A stretch of DNA of 64,000 nt from Candidatus Tisiphia endosymbiont of Dascillus cervinus (lineage in GTDB: Bacteria > Pseudomonadota > Alphaproteobacteria > Rickettsiales > Rickettsiaceae). Below the pieces are notes generated by a model, which was given only the letters and a program-made list of their open reading frames with translations, was not told where the DNA came from and did not search any database. Within the stretch, counting starts at the first letter, position 1. Every line of letters starts with the position of its first letter. The DNA is taken from positions 806,001 through 870,000 of the forward strand of contig NZ_OZ032146.1 in NCBI RefSeq assembly GCF_964026405.1, given 5' to 3'. A program made the translations under genes and the position numbers. Positions 1 to 10,192 of the stretch are shown here, piece by piece.

Positions 1-143
1 CTTTAATCACTATACTCTATAATTAACTTAGAAAGTTATCCTAACAACCTTCACAGAGCCTAATTAATATGAGCTTACACAAACAAGTTTTTAATACACC
101 CCCAAAATAAACTCTAGGTTTTCCCGCCCGATGGTATACTCAA

Positions 144-512
144 TTACTTTAATTCAATTTTTGCTCCAGCTGCTTCTAATTTTGCTTTAAAACTTTCAGC
201 ATCTTCTTTATTTACACCGGATTTAATAGTTTTTGGGGCAGCATCTACTAACTCTTTAGCCTCTTTTAAGCCAAGACCAGTAAGTTCTCTAGTTACCTTA
301 ATTACTTCTATTTTTTTATCACCACTACTGACTAAAACAACTTCAAACGCTGTCTTTTCAGCTACTGCTTCTGATGCTACAGGACCCGCCACCTGTGCTA
401 CAGGAGCTGCAGCTGTTACACCCCATTTTTCTTCTAGCATTTTTGCAAGCTCTGCTGCTTGAATTACTGTAAGTGTTGACAATTGATCTACAATTTTTAC
501 TAGGTCTGTCAT
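144..512 (-). CDS. rplL: 50S ribosomal protein L7/L12
   Basis: The 122-residue product is the normal length for L7/L12, the multicopy stalk protein that recruits translation GTPases to the large subunit. Residues 1-33 form the helical dimerisation domain, residues about 35-52 an Ala/Val-rich hinge, and residues 54-122 the globular C-terminal domain with the typical [16 protein letters not shown] stretch. It is the last gene of the rplK-rplA-rplJ-rplL run read here and starts 32 bp after rplJ. rpoB would be expected beyond the window edge; bases 1-143 hold no recognisable part of it. Confidence 0.97.
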   Translation of the reverse strand: MTDLVKIVDQLSTLTVIQAAELAKMLEEKWGVTAAAPVAQVAGPVASEAVAEKTAFEVVLVSSGDKKIEVIKVTRELTGLGLKEAKELVDAAPKTIKSGVNKEDAESFKAKLEAAGAKIELK

Positions 513-544
513 AATTTTCTTCCTTTTAAAACTTTTTTATTAAA

Positions 545-1054
545 TTATTCTTTATTTGCATAAGCTTGAAAAACTCTAGCAAGCTTGGCTGCAGGAGCTT
601 GCACCACACCAGCAATTTTAGTTGCAGGAGCTTGTACCACACCAATAATTTTGCCTCTAAGCTCATTTAATGAAGGCAATTTTGCAAGTTGCTGTACAAA
701 ATTCGCATCTAATACTTGATTATTTACTAAACCACCAACTATTTTCAAACATTCATTAGTTTTAGCAAATTCTACAACAACTTTCGCAGCTTCAACAGGG
801 TCTTCAGAATATGCAAAGGCTGTCGGACCAACAAGCAAATGTACAATATCACCAATACCAGCCTTATTTGCTGCTATTTTTGACAAAGTATTTTTAACTA
901 CTTTGAACCCCGCATTTTTTGCTTTAAGAGACCTACGTAGTAGAGTTACTTGACTAACAGTAAGCCCATGATAATGAGTAATTATCACGGAATTTGACCG
1001 TTTATACACCTCTTCAAGTTCTACGACAAATTCATGTTTCTTTGATCTTAACAC
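545..1054 (-). CDS. rplJ: 50S ribosomal protein L10
   Basis: L10 (169 residues) anchors L7/L12 dimers to the ribosome through its C-terminal helix. The N-terminal domain ([18 protein letters not shown] near residue 28) is typical. Near the C-terminus the motif 'GVVQAPA' occurs twice in tandem (about residues 139 and 150), the usual QAPA repeat of this family. It lies between rplA (21 bp away) and rplL (32 bp away), so the genes are very probably cotranscribed. I could not identify an L10-binding leader, although this protein autoregulates in many bacteria. Confidence 0.97.
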   Translation of the reverse strand: MLRSKKHEFVVELEEVYKRSNSVIITHYHGLTVSQVTLLRRSLKAKNAGFKVVKNTLSKIAANKAGIGDIVHLLVGPTAFAYSEDPVEAAKVVVEFAKTNECLKIVGGLVNNQVLDANFVQQLAKLPSLNELRGKIIGVVQAPATKIAGVVQAPAAKLARVFQAYANKE

Positions 1055-1075
1055 CTTAACTCTCCTTGTCGTATT

Positions 1076-1783
1076 TTACGATATACTTGCTAAATCTATT
1101 TTTACTGATGGACTCATAGTAGAAGATAGATATATTGCTTTTAAATAATTTCCTTTAGCACCAGAAGGCTTTGCTTTAACTACAGCAGATATTAAAGTTG
1201 ATGCATTATCTAGCAAATCTTGTTTGGAAAATGATAATTTACCAATTCCAGCATGAATAATACCTGCCTTTTCAACCCTATACTCTACTTGACCACTTTT
1301 GGCATTTTTAATTGCCGTTACGATATCGGTAGTTACAGTCCCCAGTTTTGGATTTGGCATTAAGCCCTTTGGTCCCAAAATTCTTGCCACTGCACCTATT
1401 GCTGGCATCATATTTGGTGTTGCAATACAAACGTCAAAATTAATTTTTCCTGCTTTAATATCATCGATAATTTCTGTAGAACCAGCAATATCTGCTCCAG
1501 CTTCTTTAGCTTCTTCTATCTTTTCATCCTTACAAATCACTGCAACTCTACTAACTTTACCCGTACCAGCTGGTAATGCGACAACACCACGCACCATTTG
1601 ATCCGAGTGCTTAGGATCTACCCCTAATTTCATCACCATTTCCAAAGTAGAGTCAAATTTAGTATAAGACACAGACTTGAGTAGCTCTATTCCTTCTGCT
1701 AAAGTGCGATTGCCAACTAGAGCTACTTTTTTTCTTGCTTCTCTAATCTTTTTGCCACCAACTAATTTTTTATCAACTAACAT
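1076..1783 (-). CDS. rplA: 50S ribosomal protein L1
   Basis: L1 (235 residues) is the mobile L1-stalk protein that assists release of deacylated tRNA from the E site. The family signature around [19 protein letters not shown] (about residues 132-150) and the [14 protein letters not shown] segment are both present. Length and ends are normal. It starts 3 bp after the rplK stop, which indicates translational coupling in one operon. An overlapping opposite-strand reading frame inside it has no support. Confidence 0.97.
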   Translation of the reverse strand: MLVDKKLVGGKKIREARKKVALVGNRTLAEGIELLKSVSYTKFDSTLEMVMKLGVDPKHSDQMVRGVVALPAGTGKVSRVAVICKDEKIEEAKEAGADIAGSTEIIDDIKAGKINFDVCIATPNMMPAIGAVARILGPKGLMPNPKLGTVTTDIVTAIKNAKSGQVEYRVEKAGIIHAGIGKLSFSKQDLLDNASTLISAVVKAKPSGAKGNYLKAIYLSSTMSPSVKIDLASIS

Positions 1784-1786
1784 ACA

Positions 1787-2221
1787 TTAATCTCCTACCA
1801 CTTCAAGACCCATAGATTCAGCAGTACCACGAATAATTTTAGCGGCAGCTATTAAATTATCAGTATTAAGATCTACCATTTTAATTTTTGCAATTTCAAT
1901 GCAATCTGACATGGTAACCTTACCAACAAATGCTTCTTTTTTAGTAGCACTGGAACCTTTAGGAATTTTAGCAAATTGTTTTAAGTAATACGATGCTGGA
2001 GAAGTCTTAGTTACAAAAGTAAAACTATTATCTTCATAAGCAGTAATCACGACTGGGATAGGAGTCCCTGGTTCAATAGCTATCGTCGCAGCGTTAAACG
2101 CCTTACAAAACTCCATAATATTAAGTTTCTTCTGACCAAGTGCAGGACCAATAGGTGGGGATGGATTAGCCTTACCTGCTGGCACAGTTAACTTAATATA
2201 AGCGGTTATTTTTTTTGCCAT
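1787..2221 (-). CDS. rplK: 50S ribosomal protein L11
   Basis: L11 (144 residues) forms the GTPase-associated centre with 23S rRNA. The Pro-rich N-terminal segment [20 protein letters not shown] and the C-terminal RNA-binding domain ending in [14 protein letters not shown] are characteristic. It opens the rplK-rplA-rplJ-rplL run. It is separated from nusG by nearly 700 bp of repeat-rich DNA, whereas in most bacteria nusG and rplK are adjacent, so a promoter may lie in that gap. Confidence 0.97.
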   Translation of the reverse strand: MAKKITAYIKLTVPAGKANPSPPIGPALGQKKLNIMEFCKAFNAATIAIEPGTPIPVVITAYEDNSFTFVTKTSPASYYLKQFAKIPKGSSATKKEAFVGKVTMSDCIEIAKIKMVDLNTDNLIAAAKIIRGTAESMGLEVVGD

Positions 2222-2918
2222 TATAATCTTATCCTTACTTATTTAATTAATAGCTTTATTCACGTGAGCCTTGTCAATACACTCTCGTTCCTAGCTAAAA
2301 GCATTGCCCGCATGAATCACTAGTATGTCATTCCCGCTTCGGTAAGGAATCCATAATATCTAATAGCCTTTGCAGGCTATTTTTTGGATTCCCGCTTTTA
2401 GCTAGGAATGATATCGTTTTTGACCTTGTAAGTACCATACTAACGTTACCGTTTTTGATCCACGCTAGCAAAGCATTCCCACGTAGGCAAGAATCTAAAA
2501 AAGCAGCCTAAAAGACTATTAGACCCCAGCTTACGTTAGGATTACATCACACGGTAATATTATATCGAATTCAGCTTAACCTCAGTTCGATAACAAATTA
2601 ATACTAGGCTTAGTATCATCCCTATTAGTGCTAATGTCACCCCGCGTAGACAGAGGTCTAAACAACCTAGAAGGCTCTTTTTAGATACCAGCTTACGCTG
2701 GGATGACATAGAGTTTGCTTAAGTTGACACTCATGCACCTTTAGCTAGGATGCTAGAGACAATAAGCTGCATACTCTTCTGCTCCTACGAATTGTTTTTT
2801 GAAAATATCATGGATTCGCATGCGTAACTATACTATATGTACGCTACGCCTGCTCACCATTCATTTTCAAATCCAATTCGTAGGATCATTTGAGTACACA
2901 CCCTACCCTAAACAAACC
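2222..2918. repeat. Repeat-filled gap between nusG and rplK
   Basis: No credible gene is present. The gap is a patchwork of palindromic repeats. A 'cattcccgc...gcgggaatg'-type unit lies around 2320-2420 with an internal hairpin (tagcctttgcaggcta). A second unit around 2640-2712 has hairpin arms resembling 'accagcttacgctgggatga'. A full copy of the roughly 126-bp repeat here called RepC occupies 2771-2896. The gap splits a ribosomal operon that is contiguous in most bacteria. Confidence 0.75.
2771..2896 (-). repeat. RepC palindromic element, copy 1
   Basis: About 126 bp bounded by imperfect terminal inverted repeats: 'atactcttctgctcctacga' on one side matches the reverse complement of the other end, which reads 'tcgtaggatcatttgagtac'. 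Related copies lie at 35477-35603 and 52510-52636. There is no coding capacity, and the structure is MITE- or RPE-like. Confidence 0.75.
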
Positions 2919-3449
2919 CTAATTATTTTTCTTAACCTGCGTAAAATTTAGTTCTATAGGAGTTGCTTTACCAAAAATAGATATAGACACACGCAATCTA
3001 TTTTTGTCATAATCAATTTCTTCTATAACCCCTGTAAAAGTCTCAAACGGACCGTCAGTAACAATTACTGCCTCACCAATTTCATATAATTTCGAAACCC
3101 TAGCATCTTTGGTTTCAGCTTCCAGTTTACTAAAAATATTTTGTATTTCTTTTTCGCTAAGGGCTTGTGGTGTACTTTTACCACCTAAAAAACCTGTAAC
3201 CTTAGTTACACTTTTTACCAAATGCCAAGAATCATCTGTCATATTCATTTTAATCAGAATATAACCAGGCATAAATTTCTTTTCTGTCTTAACGTTTTTA
3301 CCACGTTTAACTTCAGGTACTTCAATAACCGGAACAACGATATCCTCAAAAAACTCCGACATACCCTGTTTAGCAATTTGATCGAGAATCATTTGCTTTA
3401 CACGCTTTTCTGAGCCTGATAATGTATGAATAACGTACCACTGCACCAC
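2919..3449 (-). CDS. nusG: Transcription termination/antitermination protein NusG
   Basis: NusG (176 residues) binds RNA polymerase and couples it to Rho or to ribosomal protein S10. The NGN domain starts with QWYVIHTLSGSEKRVKQMI and includes MPGYILIKM. The C-terminal KOW domain has GEAVIVTDGPFETFTGVI (about residues 124-141). It follows secE at a distance of 22 bp, the standard secE-nusG pair. Confidence 0.97.
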   Translation of the reverse strand: MVQWYVIHTLSGSEKRVKQMILDQIAKQGMSEFFEDIVVPVIEVPEVKRGKNVKTEKKFMPGYILIKMNMTDDSWHLVKSVTKVTGFLGGKSTPQALSEKEIQNIFSKLEAETKDARVSKLYEIGEAVIVTDGPFETFTGVIEEIDYDKNRLRVSISIFGKATPIELNFTQVKKNN

Positions 3450-3471
3450 AATTTTTCCCTAAACCTATTCT

Positions 3472-3687
3472 TTACTTCCCAATATTAAGTAAAACTTGCA
3501 TTATGCTATGTATACCGTAGTCTAACACCAAACAAATTATACTAAAAATAAATACAGCCACCACTACTATAAGAGTTGAAGTTATCAACTCTTTCTTACC
3601 AAGCCAAACAATTTTATAAACTTCTTGCTTTACTTGCTCGTAAAATTTGTAGACTCTATTTTCCTTTAACATATTATACGAACTCAT
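3472..3687 (-). CDS. secE: Protein translocase subunit SecE
   Basis: A 71-residue SecE of the short bacterial type: an amphipathic N-terminal segment ([16 protein letters not shown]) followed by one membrane helix ([19 protein letters not shown]). It clamps SecY in the inner-membrane translocon. I chose the ATG at 3687 (MSSYNMLK) because the longer frame beginning at 3723 runs backwards into the tRNA-Trp gene and would encode tRNA sequence. It precedes nusG. Confidence 0.93.
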   Translation of the reverse strand: MSSYNMLKENRVYKFYEQVKQEVYKIVWLGKKELITSTLIVVVAVFIFSIICLVLDYGIHSIMQVLLNIGK

Positions 3688-3693
3688 TATAGT

Positions 3694-3769
3694 TGGCAGG
3701 AGCGACAGGAATCGAACCCGCAACCTTCGGTTTTGGAGACCGACGCTCTACCAATTGAGCTACACTCCT
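3694..3769 (-). tRNA. tRNA-Trp (CCA anticodon)
   Basis: On the minus strand the acceptor arm aggagtg (5') pairs with cgctcct (3') with one G-T pair. The anticodon loop is ctCCAaa, the T arm carries gggttcgattcc, the discriminator base is G, and CCA is encoded (3694-3696). The gene sits directly upstream of secE, only 6 nt from its start codon, the trnW-secE-nusG arrangement known in rickettsiae. Tryptophan identity follows from the CCA anticodon and G discriminator. Confidence 0.97.
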
Positions 3770-4075
3770 ATCATATTTTTATCAAAAAGTCAAGTGTTTT
3801 AATTTCAATAAAATTCTTACTTATTCGAATGATGCCATTAGCCAAGGCAATTTAAAAGTCACTTCTCATTTTTGATGTCATATATAATATCATATTATAC
3901 ATGATACACTAATTGATAACTGCTTTTCGGCTTATCTCATGACCATTTGTTATCTGTATAGTATCCTTCATCGTTGCCTAAAAAATCCATTTTTCCTCAT
4001 CTCCTTATTATTCACAAAAAATAACATTATAGCATATTATATGTAATACACTAATAGCTATCTTAATAATTTTTT
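3770..4075. other. AT-rich gap between fusA and tRNA-Trp
   Basis: About 306 bp with no gene. Two loosely similar AT-rich segments occur, around 3885-3915 and 4025-4055 (both contain 'catattata' followed by 'atacactaat'), suggesting a decayed direct duplication. I see no clear terminator for fusA. Confidence 0.5.
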
Positions 4076-6151
4076 TTATTTCTTAGCTTTAATAGTTTCG
4101 GCCACCTGTAATGGTACTTGCTCATAATGAGAAAAAACCATACTATATTGAGATCTACCTTGTGATAAAGATCTCAAAGTACTAACATACCCAAACATCT
4201 CGACCAATGGCACATTTGCAGTTATAACTTGTGCATTACCTCTTGGATCCATACTTTGCATTTGCCCTCTACGACTGTTTAGATCACCAATAATATCCCC
4301 CATATACTCATTAGGAGTAATTACTTCAACCTTCATAATTGGTTCAAGTAATTTTGGATTACCTTTTGGCATACCTTCTCTAAAAGCAGCTTTTGCAGCA
4401 ATCTCAAATGCAAGTACACTTGAATCTACATCGTGGAACGCTCCATCTATCAAGGTTGCTTTAAAATCAATCATTGGATAGCCGGCAACTACACCTGTAT
4501 CTTTTATATTATTTAGACCCTTTTCAACACCAGGAATAAATTCTTTGGGTATAGATCCTCCAACAATTTTGCTTTCAAAAGCAAATCCTGTTCCAGCTTC
4601 TTGAGGTTCAAATATTATTTTAACCCGTGCAAATTGCCCAGCTCCACCAGATTGCTTTTTATGAGTATAATCAATTTCACAAAGCTTGGTAATTGTTTCT
4701 CGATAGGCTACTTGTGGTGCTCCAATGTTAGCCTCAACTTTAAACTCACGTTTCATACGATCAACCATAATCTCTAGATGCAGTTCACCCATACCTTTAA
4801 TAACAGTTTGACCGCTTTCCTGATCAGTTGATACTCTAAAAGATGGATCTTCAGCAGCTAACCTAGACAATGCCATTCCCATTTTTTCTTGATCAGCAGT
4901 TGATTTTGGCTCTACAGCTAATTCAATAACCGGTTCAGGAAATTCCATTCTCTCCAAAATAACCTGCTTATCCGGATCACACAAAGTATCACCAGTAGTG
5001 GTATTTTTAAGACCAGCTAGAGCAACAATATCTCCTGCAAAAGCTTCTTTAATATCTTCTCTTTCATTAGCATGCATAAGAAGCATCCTACCTACTCGTT
5101 CTTTTTGGTCTTTTACCGTATTAATGACAGTAGCACCTGAACTAATCTTACCAGAGTAAATCCTGATAAATGTAAGAGATCCCACAAATGGATCGGTCAT
5201 TACCTTAAAAGCTAAAGCAGAGAAAGGTTCAGATGCTGATATTTTAAAATCTTTTTCTTCTCCAAAATTAATATCTATTCCCTTGACTATTCCAATATCG
5301 ATTGGTGAAGGTAAGTAGTCAACAACCGCATCTAGCAAAGGTTGCACACCTTTATTTTTAAAGGCACTACCACATAACACAGGAAAAAAGACTCGGTCAA
5401 TCGTTCCTTTCCTTATTACTACTTGAATTTCTTCCTCAGTAAATTCTTCACCTAATAAATATTTCTCCATCAAATGATCATCAGCCTCAGCAACCATTTC
5501 AATTAGCAAAGCACGATATTCTTCAGCCTTTTCTAACATATCAGCAGGGATTTCTTGGTACGAATATTCAGCTCCAAGAGATTCATCCTTCCAAATTATT
5601 GCCTGCATCTTGATTAAATCAATAACTCCTTTGAAATTCTCTTCAATACCAACTGGCAACTGAATTACTAGAGGTTTTGCACCAAGACGATCTTTAATCA
5701 TTTCTACACATTTGTAGAAATTAGCACCCATTCTGTCCATTTTATTGACAAAGCACATTCTAGGTACTTTATATTTATCAGCTTGTCTCCAAACTATTTC
5801 TGACTGAGGTTCAACACCGGCCACACCATCAAATACCGCCACCGCTCCATCTAAAACACGTAAAGACCTTTCTACTTCTATAGTAAAATCTACGTGACCT
5901 GGAGTATCAATAATGTTAATCCTTATATTTTTCCAGTAACAGGTAGTAGCAGCAGAAGTAATGGTGATACCACGTTCCTGCTCTTGTGCCATCCAATCCA
6001 TAGTGGCACCACCTTCATGAACTTCACCAATTTTATGTGATTTTCCTGTATAAAAGAGAATACGCTCGGTTGTAGTAGTTTTACCAGCGTCAATATGAGC
6101 ACAAATACCTATATTACGAGTATTAGCAAGAGAAAATTCTGTAATCGCCAT
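4076..6151 (-). CDS. fusA: Elongation factor G
   Basis: EF-G (691 residues) is the translocation GTPase. G1 is [15 protein letters not shown] (about residues 18-32), G3 is [17 protein letters not shown], and NKMD is the G4 motif (about 137-140). Domains II to V follow at full length. It sits 9 bp after rpsG in the rpsL-rpsG-fusA string. No tuf follows; the next gene is tRNA-Trp, which fits the known rickettsial rearrangement of the str operon. Confidence 0.98.
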   Translation of the reverse strand: MAITEFSLANTRNIGICAHIDAGKTTTTERILFYTGKSHKIGEVHEGGATMDWMAQEQERGITITSAATTCYWKNIRINIIDTPGHVDFTIEVERSLRVLDGAVAVFDGVAGVEPQSEIVWRQADKYKVPRMCFVNKMDRMGANFYKCVEMIKDRLGAKPLVIQLPVGIEENFKGVIDLIKMQAIIWKDESLGAEYSYQEIPADMLEKAEEYRALLIEMVAEADDHLMEKYLLGEEFTEEEIQVVIRKGTIDRVFFPVLCGSAFKNKGVQPLLDAVVDYLPSPIDIGIVKGIDINFGEEKDFKISASEPFSALAFKVMTDPFVGSLTFIRIYSGKISSGATVINTVKDQKERVGRMLLMHANEREDIKEAFAGDIVALAGLKNTTTGDTLCDPDKQVILERMEFPEPVIELAVEPKSTADQEKMGMALSRLAAEDPSFRVSTDQESGQTVIKGMGELHLEIMVDRMKREFKVEANIGAPQVAYRETITKLCEIDYTHKKQSGGAGQFARVKIIFEPQEAGTGFAFESKIVGGSIPKEFIPGVEKGLNNIKDTGVVAGYPMIDFKATLIDGAFHDVDSSVLAFEIAAKAAFREGMPKGNPKLLEPIMKVEVITPNEYMGDIIGDLNSRRGQMQSMDPRGNAQVITANVPLVEMFGYVSTLRSLSQGRSQYSMVFSHYEQVPLQVAETIKAKK

Positions 6152-6160
6152 ATGATTTAA

Positions 6161-6649
6161 TTACCTTGGTTGCGATTTTTTGGGACTAAAATGAGCGAAA
6201 GCTTTGTTAGCTTCAGCCATTTTATGAGTGTCCTCTCTTTTTTTAATAGCAACCCCTCTATTATTTGATGCTTCAAATAATTCCTCCGCCAACTTATCAA
6301 TCATCATTTTTTCAGAACGCTTATTTGCTGCATTGATAATCCAACGTGACGCAAGTGCATACCCTCTTCTTTCATCAACAGGGGAAGGGACCTGATAATT
6401 TGCACCTCCCACACGCACTGAGGTAACCTCAAGATATGGCTTTACATTATTCATAGCATTATTGAAAGTTTCATAAGGATCTACCCTATGTTTTTTTTCT
6501 ATTTTACTAAAAGCAGAATATACTATCTTTTCGGCTAGAGCTTTTTTCCCTTCCTTCATGATATTATTAATAAACCTAGCAAGCAGAGGACTATTATATT
6601 TCATATCAGGCAAGATAACCCTTTTCTCTGCGGCATGACGACGTGACAT
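6161..6649 (-). CDS. rpsG: 30S ribosomal protein S7
   Basis: S7 (162 residues) nucleates assembly of the 30S head and contacts tRNA at the E site. The start MSRRHAAEKRVILPD and the conserved GGANYQVPSPVDERRGYAL segment identify it. It lies between rpsL (19 bp) and fusA (9 bp), as in the classical str operon. Confidence 0.97.
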   Translation of the reverse strand: MSRRHAAEKRVILPDMKYNSPLLARFINNIMKEGKKALAEKIVYSAFSKIEKKHRVDPYETFNNAMNNVKPYLEVTSVRVGGANYQVPSPVDERRGYALASRWIINAANKRSEKMMIDKLAEELFEASNNRGVAIKKREDTHKMAEANKAFAHFSPKKSQPR

Positions 6650-6668
6650 CTTATCTCTCTATTTCAAA

Positions 6669-7052
6669 TTATTTTTTTACAGCTTGCTTCGCTGATGTAC
6701 CATAACGTGAGCGTCCTTGCTTACGATTTTTTACACCCTGAGTATCATAAGCACCACGTACTATATGGTACTTAACACCTGGAAGATCAGGAACCCTTCC
6801 GCCTCTTACCAACACCGTAGAGTGTTCTTGTAAATTATGCCCTTCACCAGGTATGTAAGCATTCACGTACTGCCCATTACTTAAGCGAACACGTGCCATT
6901 TTACGAAGAGCAGAATTAGGTTTCTTAGGAGTAACAGTTTTCACTATTACACAAACACCTTTCAAAAATGGATTAGATTCCAAAGCTGGAGATTTTGTCC
7001 TACGAATCTTCGACTGTCTTCCAAAACGTACTAACTGATTGTTTGTTGGCAT
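6669..7052 (-). CDS. rpsL: 30S ribosomal protein S12
   Basis: S12 (127 residues) sits at the decoding centre. The family signature [19 protein letters not shown] (about residues 42-60) and the [18 protein letters not shown] loop are intact. The lysine of [10 protein letters not shown], where streptomycin-resistance changes fall in other bacteria, has the wild-type residue. It is the first gene of the rpsL-rpsG-fusA run, so the promoter probably lies in 7053-7218, though I cannot pick out a clear consensus. Confidence 0.97.
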   Translation of the reverse strand: MPTNNQLVRFGRQSKIRRTKSPALESNPFLKGVCVIVKTVTPKKPNSALRKMARVRLSNGQYVNAYIPGEGHNLQEHSTVLVRGGRVPDLPGVKYHIVRGAYDTQGVKNRKQGRSRYGTSAKQAVKK

Positions 7053-7218
7053 TCAATACTCCAAATTTTTCCTTTTGATATTTATCTATCAACCCTTAAA
7101 TCTATAGGGAAAACTATATACTGTACCACTTTCACTATTAAGCGGCAACAAGTGGAACTATAGCTATTTTTTTTATAAAAGCAACGAGTTTTTAACAACA
7201 TTGACTAGATTAGCTATT

Positions 7219-7914
7219 TTATGAACTTAGGGTTGCAATTACCCCCCTTAAAGTTTGTAATTCTGTACTAGATAATTTATCTATACGAGTAAAAATATTC
7301 ATAATATTTTGAGTCATGTGTAATTTTTTCTCAGGCACTTTAAAGAAATTCTTTTTGTTTAATTCAGTAAACAAATGTTCAAAGAAATATCCTAATTCTC
7401 CTTTTGATGCTACGTCCTGTTCATTATTAACATTTATTCTCAGCTGTTTATTACGAAATAGCTCATAACATATAATAATTACTGACTGTGCAATGTTAAG
7501 AGAACTAAAACCCCCTGTATTAATGTTAATAATTTTATGGGCATAAGTAATTTCTCTATTTCGCAAACCACAATTTTCACGACCAAACATGATAGCGACT
7601 TTAAGACCTGTAGGATAATCCTGACTTAAATTCTCTGATAGAACATAGTTTTTATTGATATTACGTGTTGCTGAACTTGTTGCATATAAATAATCAATAT
7701 CCTCTATACTTGCTTCCAAACTATCATAAATCTTAGCATTATCTATGATATTTACCGCTGATACCGCCATACTACGTGCCTGTTCATTCGGCCAACCATC
7801 TCTAGGTGAAACGATTCTCAACTCTGAAACATCAAAATTTTTCATTGCTCTAGCAGTAGCACCAATATTCTCACCCATTTGAGGTGCTACTAAAATAATA
7901 ATTGGCATAAACAT
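7219..7914 (-). CDS. trmJ: TrmJ-type tRNA/rRNA methyltransferase (SPOUT)
   Basis: A 231-residue SPOUT methyltransferase of the TrmH family group 1, most like TrmJ, which 2'-O-methylates position 32 of tRNAs. Features are the N-terminal IIILVAPQMGENIGATARAM, the knot motif AIMFGRENCGLRNREI (about residues 118-133), and NTGGFSSLNIAQSVIIICYE, which forms the SAM-binding trefoil knot. The start could be residue 1 or the Met two codons later. The substrate is inferred from the family. Confidence 0.85.
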   Translation of the reverse strand: MFMPIIILVAPQMGENIGATARAMKNFDVSELRIVSPRDGWPNEQARSMAVSAVNIIDNAKIYDSLEASIEDIDYLYATSSATRNINKNYVLSENLSQDYPTGLKVAIMFGRENCGLRNREITYAHKIININTGGFSSLNIAQSVIIICYELFRNKQLRINVNNEQDVASKGELGYFFEHLFTELNKKNFFKVPEKKLHMTQNIMNIFTRIDKLSSTELQTLRGVIATLSS

Positions 7915-8047
7915 CTTTGATTAATATGTAATTATTTTCTTCTAAATAGCTACTTAATTCCTATTAACTACTCGTATCCAATTACTATACTATTTTATCT
8001 CTGTCAACTATTAGTTTTATAACGAACCAATGATTTTTTCATTTCAC

Positions 8048-8422
8048 CTAATCTTCTTTAATCAAAGAACGTATCAATGCATTAACTGCTTGCTGATGTT
8101 CTGAGTTACGAATTTTCATAAAATTCCTTGATACTTCTATACACATACGCTGATGTTGAGTAAGCACAGGCTCGACATTGTCAGCATCTTCTAAACCTTG
8201 ATAGAAATAATCGATATTTTTATCTAATGCTTTAGCAATAAGAACCAACCTACCTATTGATATTCTATTAATACCCTTCTCATATTTTTGTAACTGCTGA
8301 TGTGTTACCTCTATTACCTCTGCAAGTTGTTGACGTGACAACCCTTTGGCAAGCCTTAAAGAATAGATTTTCCCACCTATAAATTGATCAACTTTTTGTA
8401 TGTAGTCATTTCTTCGTACCAT
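8048..8422 (-). CDS. XRE-family helix-turn-helix regulator
   Basis: A 124-residue protein with an N-terminal Cro/C1-type HTH: IYSLRLAKGLSRQQLAEVIE then VTHQQLQKYEKGINRISIGR (about residues 19-58). The C-terminal half is helical without a known motif. Single-domain XRE proteins of this length occur throughout Rickettsiales and related alphaproteobacteria. Its target is unknown. It stands alone between trmJ and a 500-bp gap and may autoregulate from that gap. Confidence 0.85.
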   Translation of the reverse strand: MVRRNDYIQKVDQFIGGKIYSLRLAKGLSRQQLAEVIEVTHQQLQKYEKGINRISIGRLVLIAKALDKNIDYFYQGLEDADNVEPVLTQHQRMCIEVSRNFMKIRNSEHQQAVNALIRSLIKED

Positions 8423-8937
8423 AATTAACTCCTTTATGCATGAACTATTAAATTTTAAGAATATAATAGATTATTAACAAATAAAAAGATTACTGTCATA
8501 TATTATATAACCTAGAAAGCCAACAATTCACATAGGAATACCCACATGTAAACTGTCTACTATCAGTAAGTATTGATTATATTTTTTGTTTATGTACAAG
8601 TAGTACTTAATATTTTTTAACTATTATATAATTATACTGATCTTATAGATACTTAGCAACCTTGTAAATTATAATTTCATTTTTATCGTATTTTTTTAAC
8701 CTTTTTTTACTATTCTAGATAGAATAAGACTAAAAAAATTAAAATCATAGAATTAACTATGATTTTTAAAGAATTATTGCAGAATATTAAAACTTCAGTT
8801 TTGTATTAAAATTAAAAATGGCTAGAATAATTTAGGTTCTATTGAGGTTTAAAAAATATACTTAATATAAATAAGTGATAATGTTGAATTTTATATATAT
8901 ACTTGAATGATTATATAAAACAAAAGAAAGTTACTTG
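8423..8937. other. Long AT-rich divergent intergenic region
   Basis: About 500 bp between the divergent XRE regulator and yihY. No gene is visible. Around 8789-8850 there is a weak relative of the palindrome clearly present at 32891-32939 ('aacttcagttttgtattaaa' and later 'tattgaggttt'). Promoters for both flanking genes should lie here, but the extreme AT content prevents a confident call. Confidence 0.5.
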
Positions 8938-9756
8938 ATGCAAAGAATTATAAAATGCCTATATCAGGCAGCCTTTAGAACAATTGAACACGATGGTGTT
9001 GAACATTCAGGGTATATGTCATTTATGGTACTCCTAACGATCTTTCCTTTTTTAGTTTTTTTGTTAGCACTAACAAGTTTTGTTGGAGCATCAGAACTTG
9101 GAAAGAATTTTATCACTATTCTTCTTGAAAGTATGCCAGAACTGGCTACTGACTCAATAAAAACTAGGATAAATGAACTTGGGAAAACTCCTCCTCAGAG
9201 CCTAATGACCTTAGCAATAATGGGAAGTATTTGGACTGCTTCATCTTTTGTTGAATGTTTAAGAACAATTTTAAATAGGGTATATGAGATAAAATCTCCT
9301 CCCACCTACATAAGACGAAGATTACTTAGCATAGCACAGTTTTTAGTAATCAGTATATTCATTACCTTTGCCATGCTTATTCTTATTATAGTACCAATAA
9401 TATTAACAAAACTACCAATAATTTTACAAATGATAGAAGAACATAAGCACACTTTAACCCTTTTTCGATATGTTATCATTTTCTGCTCATTATTTATTAC
9501 CTCCTCATCACTATATTATATAATCCCTAATGCAAAATTAAATTTTACAGACGTAGTTCCTGGAGCTTTATTAACGGTAATTTTATGGGTGATAAGTGGA
9601 TATTTATTATCTACCTATATAATATATTATAACCAATTAAGTATAATATATGGTTCACTTGGTAGTATAATAGTGACTTTAATATTTTTTTATATTATTA
9701 ACATGATTTTTATATATGGTGCAGAATTTAATTACCTACTAAGAGAATATCCTTGA
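8938..9756 (+). CDS. YihY/BrkB-family inner-membrane protein
   Basis: A 272-residue polytopic protein with about six predicted membrane segments (e.g. MSFMVLLTIFPFLVFLLALT, FLVISIFITFAMLILIIVPI and the last near ITLIFFYIINMIFIYG). The YihY/BrkB signature region SLGSIIVTLIFFYIINMIFI followed by GAEFN is present. The family was once called ribonuclease BN, but its real function is unknown. I chose the ATG at 8938 over the TTG just before it. The stop codon lies inside a perfect 36-bp palindrome. Confidence 0.88.
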   Translation: MQRIIKCLYQAAFRTIEHDGVEHSGYMSFMVLLTIFPFLVFLLALTSFVGASELGKNFITILLESMPELATDSIKTRINELGKTPPQSLMTLAIMGSIWTASSFVECLRTILNRVYEIKSPPTYIRRRLLSIAQFLVISIFITFAMLILIIVPIILTKLPIILQMIEEHKHTLTLFRYVIIFCSLFITSSSLYYIIPNAKLNFTDVVPGALLTVILWVISGYLLSTYIIYYNQLSIIYGSLGSIIVTLIFFYIINMIFIYGAEFNYLLREYP

Positions 9757-9787
9757 AAGCGGAAGAGTATACTCTTCCGCTTTCAAG
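9752..9787. terminator. Perfect 36-bp palindrome overlapping the yihY stop
   Basis: Arms of 18 bp (cttgaaagcggaagagta and its exact complement) with no unpaired loop. It overlaps the last codons of yihY and is followed by an A-rich tract. It can act as an intrinsic terminator for yihY. The core gaagagtatactcttc resembles the terminal part of the RepC repeat. Confidence 0.7.
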
Positions 9788-9845
9788 AAAAGCTATCGCA
9801 AAACTTTGAGGTGTGCATGCACGAACAATAATTTACTACTATAAC

Positions 9846-10086
9846 CTGAATTCGATGTAACTTGTTACATCGAATTCAGTGTTATATATAGAAACAATCA
9901 GGTTTGAAGCGGCTGCCCACCTGATTGTTAAAATATAACACTCCATTCAATATGTGATTTTAATTATTAAAATCACATATTGAATGATGAAAAAAGTTAA
10001 AATGCACTTGCGTCAGCCGCTTCAAGAGTGCATTTTTCCTTATAACAAAGCAAGTATCGACATAAGAATTAATAATTCTTATGTCG
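9846..10086 (-). repeat. Composite palindrome array, locus A (five hairpins)
   Basis: Five successive palindromes lie between yihY and fabG. P5 is at 9846-9879 (ctgaattcgatgtaac arms) and P4 at 9893-9929 (caatcaggt stem). P3 is at 9944-9986 (cattcaatatgtgatttta arms), P2 at 9999-10035 (aaatgcac stem) and P1 at 10058-10086 (cgacataagaatt arms). The loops of P4 (9904-9915, ttgaagcggctg) and P2 (10014-10025, cagccgcttcaa) are exactly complementary. The same order, in the other orientation, recurs at 51771-52010 and 58243-58494. Confidence 0.85.
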
Positions 10087-10192
10087 AACTGAGGTTGAGG
10101 TTACTATAGTCAACTGATGAGAAGTAGGTAGCATCGTCTTCGCTCGCCTATTACAATAGGCGTCGCTCCATTTAATAATTTCACTTCTTCAA

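Noticed and set aside
9846-10086. CRISPR-like repeated array
   Set aside because: The units are different palindromes, not identical direct repeats with even spacers, and there are no cas genes in the window.
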